64,000 bases of DNA from Klenkia taihuensis (GTDB lineage Bacteria; Actinomycetota; Actinomycetes; Mycobacteriales; Geodermatophilaceae): NCBI RefSeq assembly GCF_900112525.1, contig NZ_FOMD01000002.1, positions 620,001-684,000 of the forward strand, read 5' to 3'. The translations under genes and the position numbers were made by a program. The notes under the pieces are model-generated. The model saw only the letters and a program-made list of their open reading frames with translations. It made no database searches and was not told the origin of the DNA. Position 1 is the stretch's first letter, and each line of letters begins with the position of its first letter. Below are positions 42,237 through 50,910 of this stretch, piece by piece.

Positions 42237-44063
42237 CTACTCGCCGCCGAGCGCCTGCTTCGCCCGGTGCCACAGCCCCTTCGCCGGTGCCCCCACCGCC
42301 TCGCGCAGCCCGTCGGCGATGACCAGCGGGGCGGACGGGTCGCCCTCCAGCTGGGACTTCGCGGTGTTCACCACCTGCTCCAGGGTCAGGTGCGGCGGGA
42401 TGAGCGGCACGTTCGCGTCGACCACGGCGTCCACGACGAACGGGCGGTCGGCCGCCAGCGCCTCCTCCCACAGCCCGGCCACCTCACCGGGTTCGCTGAT
42501 CCGGCGCCCGCCCAGGCCCAGCAGGTGCGCCCAGTCGGCGTAGGGCACGTCGGGGAGGTCCTGGCTCTCGGCGAAGGGGACGTCGCCGACCATTGCCCGC
42601 ATCTCCCAGGTCACGAACGACAGGTCGCGGTTGTTGAGCACCAGGACGACGAAGGTCGGGTCGGCCCAGGTGCGCCAGTACCGGCTGACCGTGATGAGCT
42701 CGTTGACGCCGTTCATCTGCATGGCGCCGTCGCCGACGAGGGCGAACACCGGCCGGTCGGGGTGGGCGACCTTGGCCGCGATGGCGTAGGGCAGCGCCCC
42801 GCCCATCGACAGCAGCGTGCCGCTGAGGCTGGCCAGCATGCCGGGGCGCAGGTCGACGTCCCGGGCGAAGTGGCTGGTCGCCGTCCCGCAGTCCACGGCC
42901 AGCATCGCGTCGTCGGGCAGCCGGTCCGACAGCTCCCGGACGACGAACTCCGGGTTCAGCTCGTGCGTCCTCGCGCCCACGCGGGCGGCGGACTGCTCCC
43001 GCCAGGCGTGCGTCCACTGCCCGACCTGCTCGCGCCAGCTGCCGTCGCGGTCGGTGCGCAGCAGGGGCAGCAGCGCGGCGAGGGTCTGCTGTGCGTCGCC
43101 GACCAGGTTGACCTCGGTGTCGTAGCGCAGCCCGCAGTTGGCGCCGTCGATGTCGATCTGCACCGCCCGGGCCTGGCCGGGGGCGGGGTAGAAGTCCGAG
43201 TACGGCATGGTCGAGCCGACGATCAGCAGGCCGTCGCACTCCCGCATCAGGTCCCAGCTGGCCCGGGTGCCCAGCAACCCGATCGCACCGGTGACCCAGG
43301 GCAGCCGGTCGTCGAGCACGGCCTTGCCCAGCAGCGCCTTGGCCACCCCGGCGTCCAGCCGGTCGGCGACGGCGGTCAGCTCGCTCGTCGCGCCCAGGCA
43401 GCCAGCCCCGGCCAGGACCGCCACCTTCTCGCAGCCGTCGAGCAGGGCGGCCGCCTCGCGCAGCGCCGCCGCGGGCGGCACGGTCGCGGTCGTGCTGGGG
43501 ACGGCGCTGGTGTGCGCGTAGCCGTGCGCGTCCGGCGGCTCCACGACTGCGTCCTCGACCAGGACGTCGCTGGGCAGGACGACGGCGGTGACGGTGCGGT
43601 GGGCCAGCGCGGTCCGGGCCGCGCGGTCGACGACGTGCCGCACCTGGCTGGGCTCGCTCACCTGGGCGACGTAGGCCCCGGCGACGTCCTTGACCAGGTT
43701 GAGCAGGTCGACCTCCTGGTAGTAGCCGCTGCCCTGGGCGTTGCGGGCGGTGTGCCCGAGCAGCGCGACGACCGGGACGTGGTCGAGCTTGGCGTCGTAC
43801 AGGCCGTTGAGCGCGTGCACCGCACCCGGGCCGCTGGTGACCACCGCGCAGCCGATCGGCGACCCGCCGTACTTCACGTCGGCGCAGGCGGCGAAGGCGG
43901 CGGTCTCCTCGTGCCGGACCTGCACGAACTCCGCGTCGCCGGCGTCCACCGCCTTGCGCAGCGCGCTCATCACGCCGCCGATCCCGTCGCCGGGGTAGCC
44001 GTAGAAGCGCCGCACGCCCCACTCCCCCAGCCGTGCCACCACGTGCTCGCCCACCGTCGTCAT
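42237..44063 (-). CDS. Thiamine-diphosphate enzyme, pyruvate oxidase/PoxB-like
   Basis: The 608-residue protein has the three-domain POX/AHAS fold. The catalytic Glu lies in VQVRHEETAAFAACA, GPGAVHALNGLYDAK is in the first domain, and the ThDP-Mg motif is GDGAMQMNGVNELITVSRYW with NNRDLSF. It resembles PoxB/YdaP-type pyruvate dehydrogenase (quinone) proteins; decarboxylation of pyruvate or another 2-oxo acid is expected. Whether it binds FAD and uses quinone is not shown by sequence alone. Its ATG is 72 nt from the divergent EEP gene, and menB follows directly. Confidence 0.9.
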   Translation of the reverse strand: MTTVGEHVVARLGEWGVRRFYGYPGDGIGGVMSALRKAVDAGDAEFVQVRHEETAAFAACADVKYGGSPIGCAVVTSGPGAVHALNGLYDAKLDHVPVVALLGHTARNAQGSGYYQEVDLLNLVKDVAGAYVAQVSEPSQVRHVVDRAARTALAHRTVTAVVLPSDVLVEDAVVEPPDAHGYAHTSAVPSTTATVPPAAALREAAALLDGCEKVAVLAGAGCLGATSELTAVADRLDAGVAKALLGKAVLDDRLPWVTGAIGLLGTRASWDLMRECDGLLIVGSTMPYSDFYPAPGQARAVQIDIDGANCGLRYDTEVNLVGDAQQTLAALLPLLRTDRDGSWREQVGQWTHAWREQSAARVGARTHELNPEFVVRELSDRLPDDAMLAVDCGTATSHFARDVDLRPGMLASLSGTLLSMGGALPYAIAAKVAHPDRPVFALVGDGAMQMNGVNELITVSRYWRTWADPTFVVLVLNNRDLSFVTWEMRAMVGDVPFAESQDLPDVPYADWAHLLGLGGRRISEPGEVAGLWEEALAADRPFVVDAVVDANVPLIPPHLTLEQVVNTAKSQLEGDPSAPLVIADGLREAVGAPAKGLWHRAKQALGGE

Positions 44064-44135
44064 GCCCGGCCCCTACCCGGGCGGAGGCCCGGCAGACGCG
44101 ACCGGCGTGCCGGACGTGCGCACAACCTGCACCCT

Positions 44136-44918
44136 GTGCCGGTGCGCGTCGGCTCCTTCAACCTGGCCTCGGGCCGGGACGCGTCCGGGCGCTCCGTCGA
44201 CGCCGGGGCGCTGGCCGCCGCCGTCGCCGACCTGGACGTCGACGTGCTGGCGCTGCAGGAGGTCGACGTCGACCAGCCCCGCTCGCACCGGGTGCACCAG
44301 CCGGCCGTGGTCGCTGGCGCGCTCGGGGCGACCGACTGGCGGTTCGCCCCGACACTGGCCGGCACGCCCGACCCGTTCGCGTCCTGGTCGCGGCTGGACC
44401 CGGTGCTCGACCAGGGCTCCCTGACCGGGCCGCACTACGGGATCGCACTGGTGTCGCGGCTGCCGGTGCGCCGCTGGCACGTGCTGCACCTGGACCCCGG
44501 CCCGCTCAAGCTGCCGTTGGTCGCCCCCGACCCCCGCACCGGCGCGCGGAGGCTGTGGTGGTTCCCCGACGAGCCGCGGGCCGCCGTCGCGGCCGAGCTG
44601 GACGGGCTCATGGTCGTGGCCACCCACCTGTCCTTCGCGGCGCCCACCGCGGCCCGGCAGCTGCGCCGGGTGCACCGCTGGGTGGCCGGCCTGCCCGGCC
44701 CGGTCGTCGTCGCCGGCGACCTCAACCTGGGCGGGTCGCTGTCGGCGCTGGTCACCGGCGGGCGGCGGCTGGTCGCCGAGCGCACCTGGCCCGCGCCGGA
44801 CCCCAAGGTGCAGTTCGACCACGTCCTCTCGCTGCACGGGGCCCGCGGCCGCGACCCCGAGGTGCGTCAGCTGGACGTCGGGGACCACCGGCTGGTGGCG
44901 GTCACCCTCGGCCCGTGA
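44136..44918 (+). CDS. Endonuclease/exonuclease/phosphatase (EEP) family protein
   Basis: The 260-residue protein shows the EEP order of motifs: VGSFNLASG, VLALQEVDVDQPRS, VATHLSFAAP, VVVAGDLNL, QFDHVLS and GDHRLVAV. These include the metal-binding Asn, Glu, Asp/Asn and the final Asp-His pair. It may cleave DNA, RNA or phospho-sugar/lipid phosphoesters; no family subtype is clear. GTG 44136 or 44142 start. The 3' end overlaps the convergent Pr6Pr-type gene by 17 nt. Confidence 0.85.
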   Translation: MPVRVGSFNLASGRDASGRSVDAGALAAAVADLDVDVLALQEVDVDQPRSHRVHQPAVVAGALGATDWRFAPTLAGTPDPFASWSRLDPVLDQGSLTGPHYGIALVSRLPVRRWHVLHLDPGPLKLPLVAPDPRTGARRLWWFPDEPRAAVAAELDGLMVVATHLSFAAPTAARQLRRVHRWVAGLPGPVVVAGDLNLGGSLSALVTGGRRLVAERTWPAPDPKVQFDHVLSLHGARGRDPEVRQLDVGDHRLVAVTLGP

Positions 44919-45537
44919 CCGGCAGCCGCCGGTCCAGCAGGCGGCACAGCGACAGCAGGACCAGCGCGAGGACGGCGACGAACCCGGTGTTGCGCAGGGC
45001 CACCGCGTAGCCGAGCTCCCCGACGTCCAGGAACGGGTAGGGGTACCAGCCGCTGACCGCGCCGTGGGCCAGGGTGTAGGCGATCCAGGCCAGCGGCCAG
45101 ACCATCGCCCAGCCCACCGTCGGCCAGGTGGCCCGCGGACGCGGGCCGAGCAGCAGCCAGCCGACGAGGGCCAGCGGCGGGGCGACGTAGTGCAACCCGG
45201 CGTTGGTGAGCGCGCCCAGCCCGGTCGGGTCCTGCAGCGGCGCCAGCACGACCGCGTAGACCAGCCCGGTGACCGTGATGCCCAGCAGCGCGGTCAGCCG
45301 CAGCGGCCGCCACCAGCGCCCGTCGTGCTGCGGGTCGCGCACCAGCGGCAGCACCGACAGCAGGGTCAGCACGTTGCTCTGGATCGTGAAGTAGCTCCAG
45401 AACCGGACCACCCGGGTGCCGGTGCCGCCCTCGAGGTCGCCGACCCCGGCCAGGGACCGGCCGAACTCGGTGAGCACCGACAGCACGACGACGGCGGCGA
45501 GGACACCCCAGCAGACCCGGGCGGCGCGGTTGCTCAC
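44902..45537 (-). CDS. Pr6Pr-type six-helix membrane protein
   Basis: The 211-residue protein has six predicted membrane helices. The motifs FWSYFTIQSNVLTLL, LHYVAPPLALVGWLLLGP and YPYPFLDV correspond to the actinobacterial Pr6Pr family (FAR-17a/AIG1-like topology). Conserved Thr and His residues in that relative group act in fatty-acid ester hydrolysis, but function here is not established. It starts at GTG 45537. Its tail overlaps the EEP gene by 17 nt in convergent orientation. Confidence 0.82.
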   Translation of the reverse strand: MSNRAARVCWGVLAAVVVLSVLTEFGRSLAGVGDLEGGTGTRVVRFWSYFTIQSNVLTLLSVLPLVRDPQHDGRWWRPLRLTALLGITVTGLVYAVVLAPLQDPTGLGALTNAGLHYVAPPLALVGWLLLGPRPRATWPTVGWAMVWPLAWIAYTLAHGAVSGWYPYPFLDVGELGYAVALRNTGFVAVLALVLLSLCRLLDRRLPVTGRG

Positions 45538-45652
45538 GCGGTGATCATGCCGGAACGGAACGCCTGCGTGTCGCCGGCGAACTGCCAGGTCCGCCTTCTA
45601 CCGTCAGCCCGCCTCCGGGGGGTCCGGCAGGTCGCGGAGGGGGTCGGGCGGC

Positions 45653-46600
45653 ATGGCGGACGACGCACGGAGGACCTCCGCGTGGCCCGGGGACGCGGCC
45701 GTGGAGGCGGCGGCCCAGTGGGCCTCTGCCGTGCACCTCGCGCCCGGCCCGGTCGCGAAGGCCCGTACCGCGCTCGGCACCGCCGAGGCCCGCGCGGGCC
45801 TGGTCGCCACCCTCCGGGTGCTCCGGGGCCTGCCCGTCGTGGACCTCCCCCTGACGCGCGGACCGGCCGGCACCGAGCTGCGCCGCTGCTTCGGCGGGGA
45901 CGCACGGGTCGCCGCCTGGGACCGGGGCCCGGTGGCGGTGCTCCGGCTGCCGGCCACGGCCGCGGAGCACCTGGCCGGGCGCCCGCGGCAGGCGCTGCGG
46001 ACCAACATCACCCGGGCCAGGAACGCGGGGCTGACCTGCGCCCTCGTCACCGACGACGCCGAGCGGCGGACGACCGTGGACGTGGTCGCCCGGCTGCGGC
46101 ACCAGGACCCGGCGGCGATGGTGGTCGAGCGGCCCGGCGACGTCCGGACCCGCGTGCTGGTGGCCCGCACGGCCGAGGGCGAGGCGGTCGGGCTGGCCGA
46201 GCTCGTCGTGGACGCCGAGGTCGGCGGGCTCGCGACACTGGTGACCGCCCCGGGCAACCCGGCGGGCGCGGCGCTGCGCTCCCTGCTGCACCTGGCCGTG
46301 GTCGAGCACCTGCTCGCCGAGGACGTGCGGCTGCTGGTCGTCTCCGGGTCGATGCTGCTCACCCCCGCGGGCACCCGCTACCACCAGCGGCGGACCGGGT
46401 TCGTGCCCGCGCGGGTGCGGCTGGTCGAGGCGGTTCAGCCGATGAGCGCGCGCAGCGCGGGCAGGCTCGCCGCCAGCCCCGGGTGGAGCTCGACGCCGGG
46501 GTCGGCCAGCGGCAACCACGCCACCTCGGTGCTCTCCCGGTTGAGCACCAGGCCCGACGGGTCGAGCTCGCCGGTGGGCACCGCCAGCACGGTGGTGTAG
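45653..46600 (+). CDS. GNAT/FemAB-like protein, function unknown
   Basis: The 315-residue frame has a strong GGAGGGGGTCGGGCGGC before ATG 45653. The middle part RQALRTNITRARNAGLTCAL and the strand-helix order that follows (VLVARTAEGEAVGLAELVV, then LLHLAVVEHLLAEDVRLLVV) resemble FemAB / DUF2156-type acyltransferase folds. Typical content ends near residue 260 (FVPARVRLVEA). The last 50 or so residues are Ser/Pro/Gly-rich and lie antisense to the NUDIX gene, because no stop codon occurs earlier. The assignment is tentative. Confidence 0.6.
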   Translation: MADDARRTSAWPGDAAVEAAAQWASAVHLAPGPVAKARTALGTAEARAGLVATLRVLRGLPVVDLPLTRGPAGTELRRCFGGDARVAAWDRGPVAVLRLPATAAEHLAGRPRQALRTNITRARNAGLTCALVTDDAERRTTVDVVARLRHQDPAAMVVERPGDVRTRVLVARTAEGEAVGLAELVVDAEVGGLATLVTAPGNPAGAALRSLLHLAVVEHLLAEDVRLLVVSGSMLLTPAGTRYHQRRTGFVPARVRLVEAVQPMSARSAGRLAASPGWSSTPGSASGNHATSVLSRLSTRPDGSSSPVGTASTVV

Positions 46601-46902
46601 CTCCACCCGCCGTGGTCGTCGACGGACACCGCGCCCAGGGCGAGCTGCTCGGGCAGCAGCCCGAGCTCCTCCCGCGCCTCCCGCAGCGCCCCGTCGGCCG
46701 GGGTCTCGCCCAGGTCCAGTGCCCCGCCCGGGGTGCCCCAGGTGCCGCCGTGGTGGCTCCACCCGACGCGGTGCTGCAGCAGCGCCTCGGTGCCCGCCGG
46801 CCCGGACCGGTGCACCAGCAGCCCGGCCGCGCCCACCAGCCCCCAGTGCCGGTGGCCCAGCGCGCAGGTGGTCCACCCGTCGGTCGGTGAGGTGTGCGGC
46901 AC
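46435..46902 (-). CDS. NUDIX hydrolase
   Basis: The 155-residue protein begins with a short wing (GHRHWGLVGAAGLLVHR) and carries a complete Nudix box: GALDLGETPADGAL followed by REAREELGL, fitting GX5EX7REUXEEXGU. The Trp-rich strands GWSHHGGTWGTPGG precede it. It hydrolyses a nucleoside diphosphate derivative; substrate unknown. GTG 46902 is chosen for its GGGGAGGATGG ribosome binding site. The frame upstream enters the palindromic repeat at 46988. The 3' part overlaps the convergent gene at 45653 by 166 nt. Confidence 0.9.
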   Translation of the reverse strand: MPHTSPTDGWTTCALGHRHWGLVGAAGLLVHRSGPAGTEALLQHRVGWSHHGGTWGTPGGALDLGETPADGALREAREELGLLPEQLALGAVSVDDHGGWSYTTVLAVPTGELDPSGLVLNRESTEVAWLPLADPGVELHPGLAASLPALRALIG

Positions 46903-46987
46903 GCCCCCATCCTCCCCGCCCGCGCCACCCGGCCCGCCCGGTGGCCACCCGGGCAAGCCGCACGCCGGTCCCGCGCCGGCCCACCCT

Positions 46988-47057
46988 GGTGGGAGGTGAT
47001 CCCTGACGGTCGGAGGTGCGTGCAACGGCCTCCGACCGTGCAGGATCACCTCCTACC
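46988..47057. repeat. Palindromic REP-like element, copy 1
   Basis: Two 29-nt arms (46988-47016 and 47029-47057) pair with four mismatches around a 12-nt loop. The arm sequence contains GGAGGTGATCC and CGGTCGGAGG. A related element of the same size and orientation is at 48251-48320. Confidence 0.7.
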
Positions 47058-47161
47058 CCGGCCGCCCGACGTCGCGCGGGCGCCGTCCACAGGGCCCGGC
47101 GCCGTCCACAGATCGCGCTCGTCGCCCCCGCGCGGGCTCGCGGTGCGCCAGCGTCACCGGC

Positions 47162-48262
47162 ATGTCGATCGTGCTGCCTCTCGAGACCCGGGAGACCGCC
47201 CGCGCACGGCTGGGCCTGCTGACCCGGCGCGGGCTCCTCGACCGCGGGATGACCGACCGCGAGATCGCGGCCGCGGTCCGCCGCGGCGACCTGCGCCGGG
47301 TGCGACCGGGCTCCTACGTCTCCGCCGCCGACTGGGCCGAGGTCGAACGCACCCGGCGCCTCCCCGGCCTGCACGCACTGGCGGTGTGCGACGCCGTGGG
47401 CGGCGGCACGATGCCGCTGTGCGCCGGCACTGCGGCCTGGGTCTGGGCGCTGCCCCGGCCCGCCCGCCGCCGCGGCCCGGCCGAGCCCGTGCACCTGGTC
47501 AACCCCGACGGCCCGGGTGCCCGCGGCCGGGATTGGGTGCTGCACCGGGCCGCGGTGCCCCCCGAGGAGATCACCCGCCGGGGTGCCTACCTCCTCACCA
47601 CCGCGCCGAGGACCGTGGTCGACGTTGCCCGCGACTGGCCCGAGGTCGACGCCGTCGCCGCCGTGGACGCCGCCCTGCTGCGAGGCCTGACCACGAAGGA
47701 GGAGCTGCTGGAGACCTTGGCCCGGCACGCCACCGTCGCCGGGACCCCCGCCGTCCGCCGGGTGCTGGAGCTCGCCGACGGCCGGGCGGAGAGCTGGCTG
47801 GAGACGTGCGGTCGGCTGGCCTTCGCGGCCGGTGGGCTGCCGCCCTTCGTCCCGCAGGTCGAGCTGTGGCTCGACGGCGAACTGCTCAAGGTGGTCGACG
47901 GCTGGTACGGCGATGCCGCGCTGGCGATCGAGTTCGACGGGCGGTCGAAGTACGTCCTCAGCACGCCGGCCGACCTCTGCGAGGAGAAGCGCATCGAGGA
48001 CCTGCTGCGGTCGGTCGGCATCCGGTTCGTGCGGATCACCTACGAGATGCTCACCCGCGGCTGGGCGCAGCTCCGGGCACGCGTCCTGCGCGAGCTGGCC
48101 GCCGGCGGGCCGGCCACCCGGGTCTTCGGCGAGCAGCCGCGGGCGATCGGCAAGGTGCGCGGGAAGACCACCCCGGACGACGGCTGGCTGTGGCGGGCGC
48201 TGGACCGCGTCGGCGGTGCCGGCGGGCTCACCGGGCTGGCCACGGCCGGGGGTGGGAGGTGA
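47162..48262 (+). CDS. AbiEi-type antitoxin-domain / DUF559-like protein
   Basis: The 366-residue protein begins with a winged-helix-like segment RGMTDREIAAAVRRGDLRRV and RPGSYV, the AbiEi antitoxin N-domain pattern. It ends with a Vsr/DUF559-like nuclease-fold core (LAIEFDGRSKY, EKRIEDLLRSVGIRFVRITY) in which the Glu/Asp and Lys-like positions of that fold are visible. Proteins like this are abundant single genes in actinobacteria; no partner toxin is adjacent. It is bracketed by two related palindromic elements, the second of which contains its stop codon. Function is unknown. Confidence 0.75.
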   Translation: MSIVLPLETRETARARLGLLTRRGLLDRGMTDREIAAAVRRGDLRRVRPGSYVSAADWAEVERTRRLPGLHALAVCDAVGGGTMPLCAGTAAWVWALPRPARRRGPAEPVHLVNPDGPGARGRDWVLHRAAVPPEEITRRGAYLLTTAPRTVVDVARDWPEVDAVAAVDAALLRGLTTKEELLETLARHATVAGTPAVRRVLELADGRAESWLETCGRLAFAAGGLPPFVPQVELWLDGELLKVVDGWYGDAALAIEFDGRSKYVLSTPADLCEEKRIEDLLRSVGIRFVRITYEMLTRGWAQLRARVLRELAAGGPATRVFGEQPRAIGKVRGKTTPDDGWLWRALDRVGGAGGLTGLATAGGGR

Positions 48263-48320
48263 TCGCCGACGGTCGGGGGTGGTCGCAACCGCCTCCCACC
48301 GTCAGGGATCACCTCCTACC
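48251..48320. repeat. Palindromic REP-like element, copy 2
   Basis: Arms 48251-48279 and 48292-48320 (29 nt, five mismatches) enclose a 12-nt loop. Both arms carry GGAGGTGATC, and the loop shares CGCAAC-like bases with copy 1. The stop codon of the gene at 47162 lies inside the left arm. Confidence 0.7.
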
Positions 48321-48371
48321 CCGCTGCGGGGCCCCGGGCCGCCGCGGGGCCGCGGAGGGCGCCGCACAGAG

Positions 48372-48854
48372 CTACGTGCGGAGGGGGCGGCGGCGGGAGG
48401 TGATGACGCCGGTGTCGAAGCCGGCCAGGTGCAGGCCGCCGTGGAACCGGGCGTGCTCGATCTTCAGGCAGCGGTCCATCACCACGTCCAGGCCCGCCGC
48501 CTCGCCCCGCTCGGCCAGCGCGTCGTCGGACAGGCCCAGCTGCAGCCAGAACGTGCGCGCCCCGACCGCGATCGTCTCGTCCAGCACCCCGGGTAGGTCC
48601 GCGGGCCGCCGGAAGACGTCGACCAGGTCGGGCACCCCGGGGCACTCGGCCAGCGAGGGGTACACCGGCCGGCCGAGGATCTCGTCGACCCGCGGGTTGA
48701 CGAACCAGACCTCGAAACCGGTGCTGGCCAGCAGGTAGGTGGCCACGAAGTAGGAGGCGCGGGAGGGGTTGTCCGAGGCACCCACCACCGCGACGGTCCG
48801 GGTGCGGTCCAGGATCTCCTGCCGCTGGCCCGCGGTGGGTCCGGGGCGGGTCAC
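48372..48854 (-). CDS. CoA-binding domain protein (YccU-like)
   Basis: The 160-residue protein is a single Rossmann-type CoA_binding domain: RTVAVVGASDNPSRASYFVA, FVNPRVDEILGRPVYPSLAE, VDVFRRPADLPGVL and FWLQLGLSDDALAERGEAAG. Members bind CoA or acyl-CoA and lack a ligase domain; physiological role is unsettled. GTG 48854 overlaps the MetY stop by GTGA, so the two are translationally coupled. Confidence 0.9.
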   Translation of the reverse strand: MTRPGPTAGQRQEILDRTRTVAVVGASDNPSRASYFVATYLLASTGFEVWFVNPRVDEILGRPVYPSLAECPGVPDLVDVFRRPADLPGVLDETIAVGARTFWLQLGLSDDALAERGEAAGLDVVMDRCLKIEHARFHGGLHLAGFDTGVITSRRRPLRT

Positions 48855-50137
48855 TTCGTCGCCGCCGTCAGCGCCTGGTCCAGGTCCCAGAGGATGTCCT
48901 CGACGTCCTCCAGGCCGACCGAGATGCGCACCAGGTCCGCCGACACCCCGCCGGTCTCCAGCTGCTCGGCCGACAGCTGGCCGTGCGTGGTCGAGCCGGG
49001 GTGGATGACCAGCGTGCGGGCGTCGCCGATGTTGGCCAGGTGGCTGCACAGCTGCACGGCCTCGATGAACCGGCGTCCGCCCTCGCGGCCGCCGACCACC
49101 CCGAAGCTGAACACCGCCCCCGGCCCCTCGGGCAGGTACCGCTGCGCCAGTGCGTGGGAGGGGTGGGAGGGCAGGCCGGAGTACCGCACCCAGGCCACCC
49201 GGTCGTCGGCCTCGAGCCACTCCGCGACCCGGCGCGCGTTGGCCACGTGCTCGCGCATCCGCTGGGGCAGCGTCTCCACGCCCTGCAGCAGCAGGAACGC
49301 GCTGTGCGGGGACAGCGACGCCCCGATGTCGCGCAGCTGCTCGCTGCGCAGCTTGGTCAGGAAGCCGTACTCGGCGAAGTTGCCCCACCAGGACAGCCCG
49401 CCGTAGGACGGCGTCGGCTCGGTCATCTGCGGGAACCGGCCGTTGGCCCACGGGAAGGTGCCGGCGTCGACCACCACGCCGCCGATCGTCGTCCCGTGGC
49501 CGCCGATGAACTTGGTGGCCGAGTGGATCACGATGTCCGCGCCGTGCTCGATCGGCCGGCACAGGTAGGGCGTGGCGGTGGTCGCGTCGACCACCAGCGG
49601 GACGCCGGCGGCGTGCGCGACGTCGGCCAGGCCGCGGATGTCGCTGACCTCGCTGCCCGGGTTGGCCACCACCTCGGCGAACACCAGCTTGGTGCGGTCG
49701 GTGATCGCCGCGGCGTAGTCGGCCGGGTCGGTGCCGCGCACGAACGTGGTGGACACCCCGAACCGGCGCAGCGTGACGTCGAGCTGGGTGACGGTGCCGC
49801 CGTAGAGGTTCGCCGACGCCACGATCTCGTCACCGGCCCCGGCCAGCGAGGCGAAGGTGAGGAACTCCGCCGACTGCCCGGACGACGTCGCCACCGCGCC
49901 CAGCCCGCCCTCCAGCGAGGCCATGCGCTCCTCGAACGCCGCCACGGTCGGGTTGCCGATGCGGCTGTAGACGTTGCCGTACTTCTGCAGCGCGAACAGC
50001 GCCGCGGCGTCGTCCGGGCTCTCGAAGACGTAGCTGGTGGTCTGGAAGATCGGCACCGCCCGGGCGCCGGTCACCGGGTCGGGTTGCCCCCCGGCGTGCA
50101 GGGCGCGGGTGCGGAAGCCCCAGCTGCGGTCGGCCAT
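48851..50137 (-). CDS. metY: O-acetylhomoserine sulfhydrylase
   Basis: The 428-residue PLP enzyme of the Cys/Met metabolism family has RALHAGGQPDP, SYVFESPDDAAALF, SRIGNPTVAAFEERMASLEGG, the PLP-lysine motif HSATKFIGGHG and IHPGSTTHGQLSAEQ. Length and these motifs fit MetY, which makes homocysteine from O-acetylhomoserine and sulfide. ATG 50137 is selected at the conserved N-terminus. No SAM riboswitch is visible in the 76 nt to the divergent VOC gene. The partner metX is not in the window. Confidence 0.93.
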   Translation of the reverse strand: MADRSWGFRTRALHAGGQPDPVTGARAVPIFQTTSYVFESPDDAAALFALQKYGNVYSRIGNPTVAAFEERMASLEGGLGAVATSSGQSAEFLTFASLAGAGDEIVASANLYGGTVTQLDVTLRRFGVSTTFVRGTDPADYAAAITDRTKLVFAEVVANPGSEVSDIRGLADVAHAAGVPLVVDATTATPYLCRPIEHGADIVIHSATKFIGGHGTTIGGVVVDAGTFPWANGRFPQMTEPTPSYGGLSWWGNFAEYGFLTKLRSEQLRDIGASLSPHSAFLLLQGVETLPQRMREHVANARRVAEWLEADDRVAWVRYSGLPSHPSHALAQRYLPEGPGAVFSFGVVGGREGGRRFIEAVQLCSHLANIGDARTLVIHPGSTTHGQLSAEQLETGGVSADLVRISVGLEDVEDILWDLDQALTAATK

Positions 50138-50213
50138 GGCCACCAGTGAACCCGACGGTTGGGCCCCCCACCCGCTGGGGCAGGGGCCCGGGACCCGACG
50201 AGAGGAGCAGGTC

Positions 50214-50567
50214 ATGGCCAGCGGTGTGGCGAGCGTGTGGGTGCCGGTCGACGACATGGAGCGTGCCCGGGCGTTCTACCGGGACACCCTCGGGCTCAGC
50301 GAGGGCAAGGTCACCGACGAGTGGAGCGAGTTCGACGCGGGCGGCCTGATGATCGGCCTCAACGCCCGCGAGGGGACGGCGCGGCACGCCGACGGCGGCG
50401 CGGTCATCACCTTCCAGCCCGACGGCGGGATCGACGCCGAGGTGCAGCGGCTGCAGGGCGCCGGGGTGGAGTTCACCGGCGGGATCAGCGACCACCCGTG
50501 GGGCCGGATCGCGCCCTTCAAGGACTCCGAGGGCAACGACCTGCAGTTCTACGCACCGCCCGCCTGA
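50214..50567 (+). CDS. VOC-superfamily (glyoxalase/bleomycin resistance-like) protein
   Basis: The 117-residue protein is one vicinal-oxygen-chelate domain: VWVPVDDMERARAFYRDTLG, FDAGGLMIGL, FTGGISDHPWGRIAPFKDSE and GNDLQFYAP. Metal ligands of this fold would be in the first strand and the final Glu/Gln region. Its specific substrate cannot be predicted. AGAGGAGCAGGTC supplies a strong ribosome binding site for ATG 50214. Confidence 0.9.
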   Translation: MASGVASVWVPVDDMERARAFYRDTLGLSEGKVTDEWSEFDAGGLMIGLNAREGTARHADGGAVITFQPDGGIDAEVQRLQGAGVEFTGGISDHPWGRIAPFKDSEGNDLQFYAPPA

Positions 50568-50610
50568 TCCGGCTGCCGGGGCCCGGCCGGGCCCCGGCAG
50601 ACTCGGCGGC

Positions 50611-50910
50611 GTGACCACGACCGTGCAGCTGCGCCGCTACTCCGTCGAGCCCGGCCGGATGGCCGACTTCGTCGCCTGGTTCCCCTCGATCCTGCCGGTG
50701 CGCGAGCAGTACGGGTTCCGGGTGCTGGAGGCCTGGGTCGACGAGGCCAACGACGCCTTCGTCTGGTCGGTCGCCCTCGACGGCGACGAGGACCGCTTCC
50801 GCGAGGTCGAGGCGGTCTACAACGCCTCCCCCGAGCGGGCCGCCGCCTTCGAGGCCTTCCCGGGGGTCGTCACCGCCCAGCTGAACTCCTTCGTGCGTCC
50901 CGCCCGCTGA
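50611..50910 (+). CDS. NIPSNAP-family small protein
   Basis: The 99-residue ferredoxin-like-fold protein shows VQLRRYSVEPGRMADFVAWF, ILPVREQYGFRVLEAWVD and FVWSVAL, the NIPSNAP order. Function in bacteria is unknown. It follows the VOC gene by 43 nt and may share its transcript. Its last 41 nt overlap the convergent membrane-protein gene. Confidence 0.8.
   Translation: MTTTVQLRRYSVEPGRMADFVAWFPSILPVREQYGFRVLEAWVDEANDAFVWSVALDGDEDRFREVEAVYNASPERAAAFEAFPGVVTAQLNSFVRPAR

Noticed and set aside
50138-50213. Possible SAM riboswitch upstream of metY
   Set aside because: Only 76 nt separate metY from the divergent VOC gene, and no riboswitch-like multi-stem arrangement is visible.
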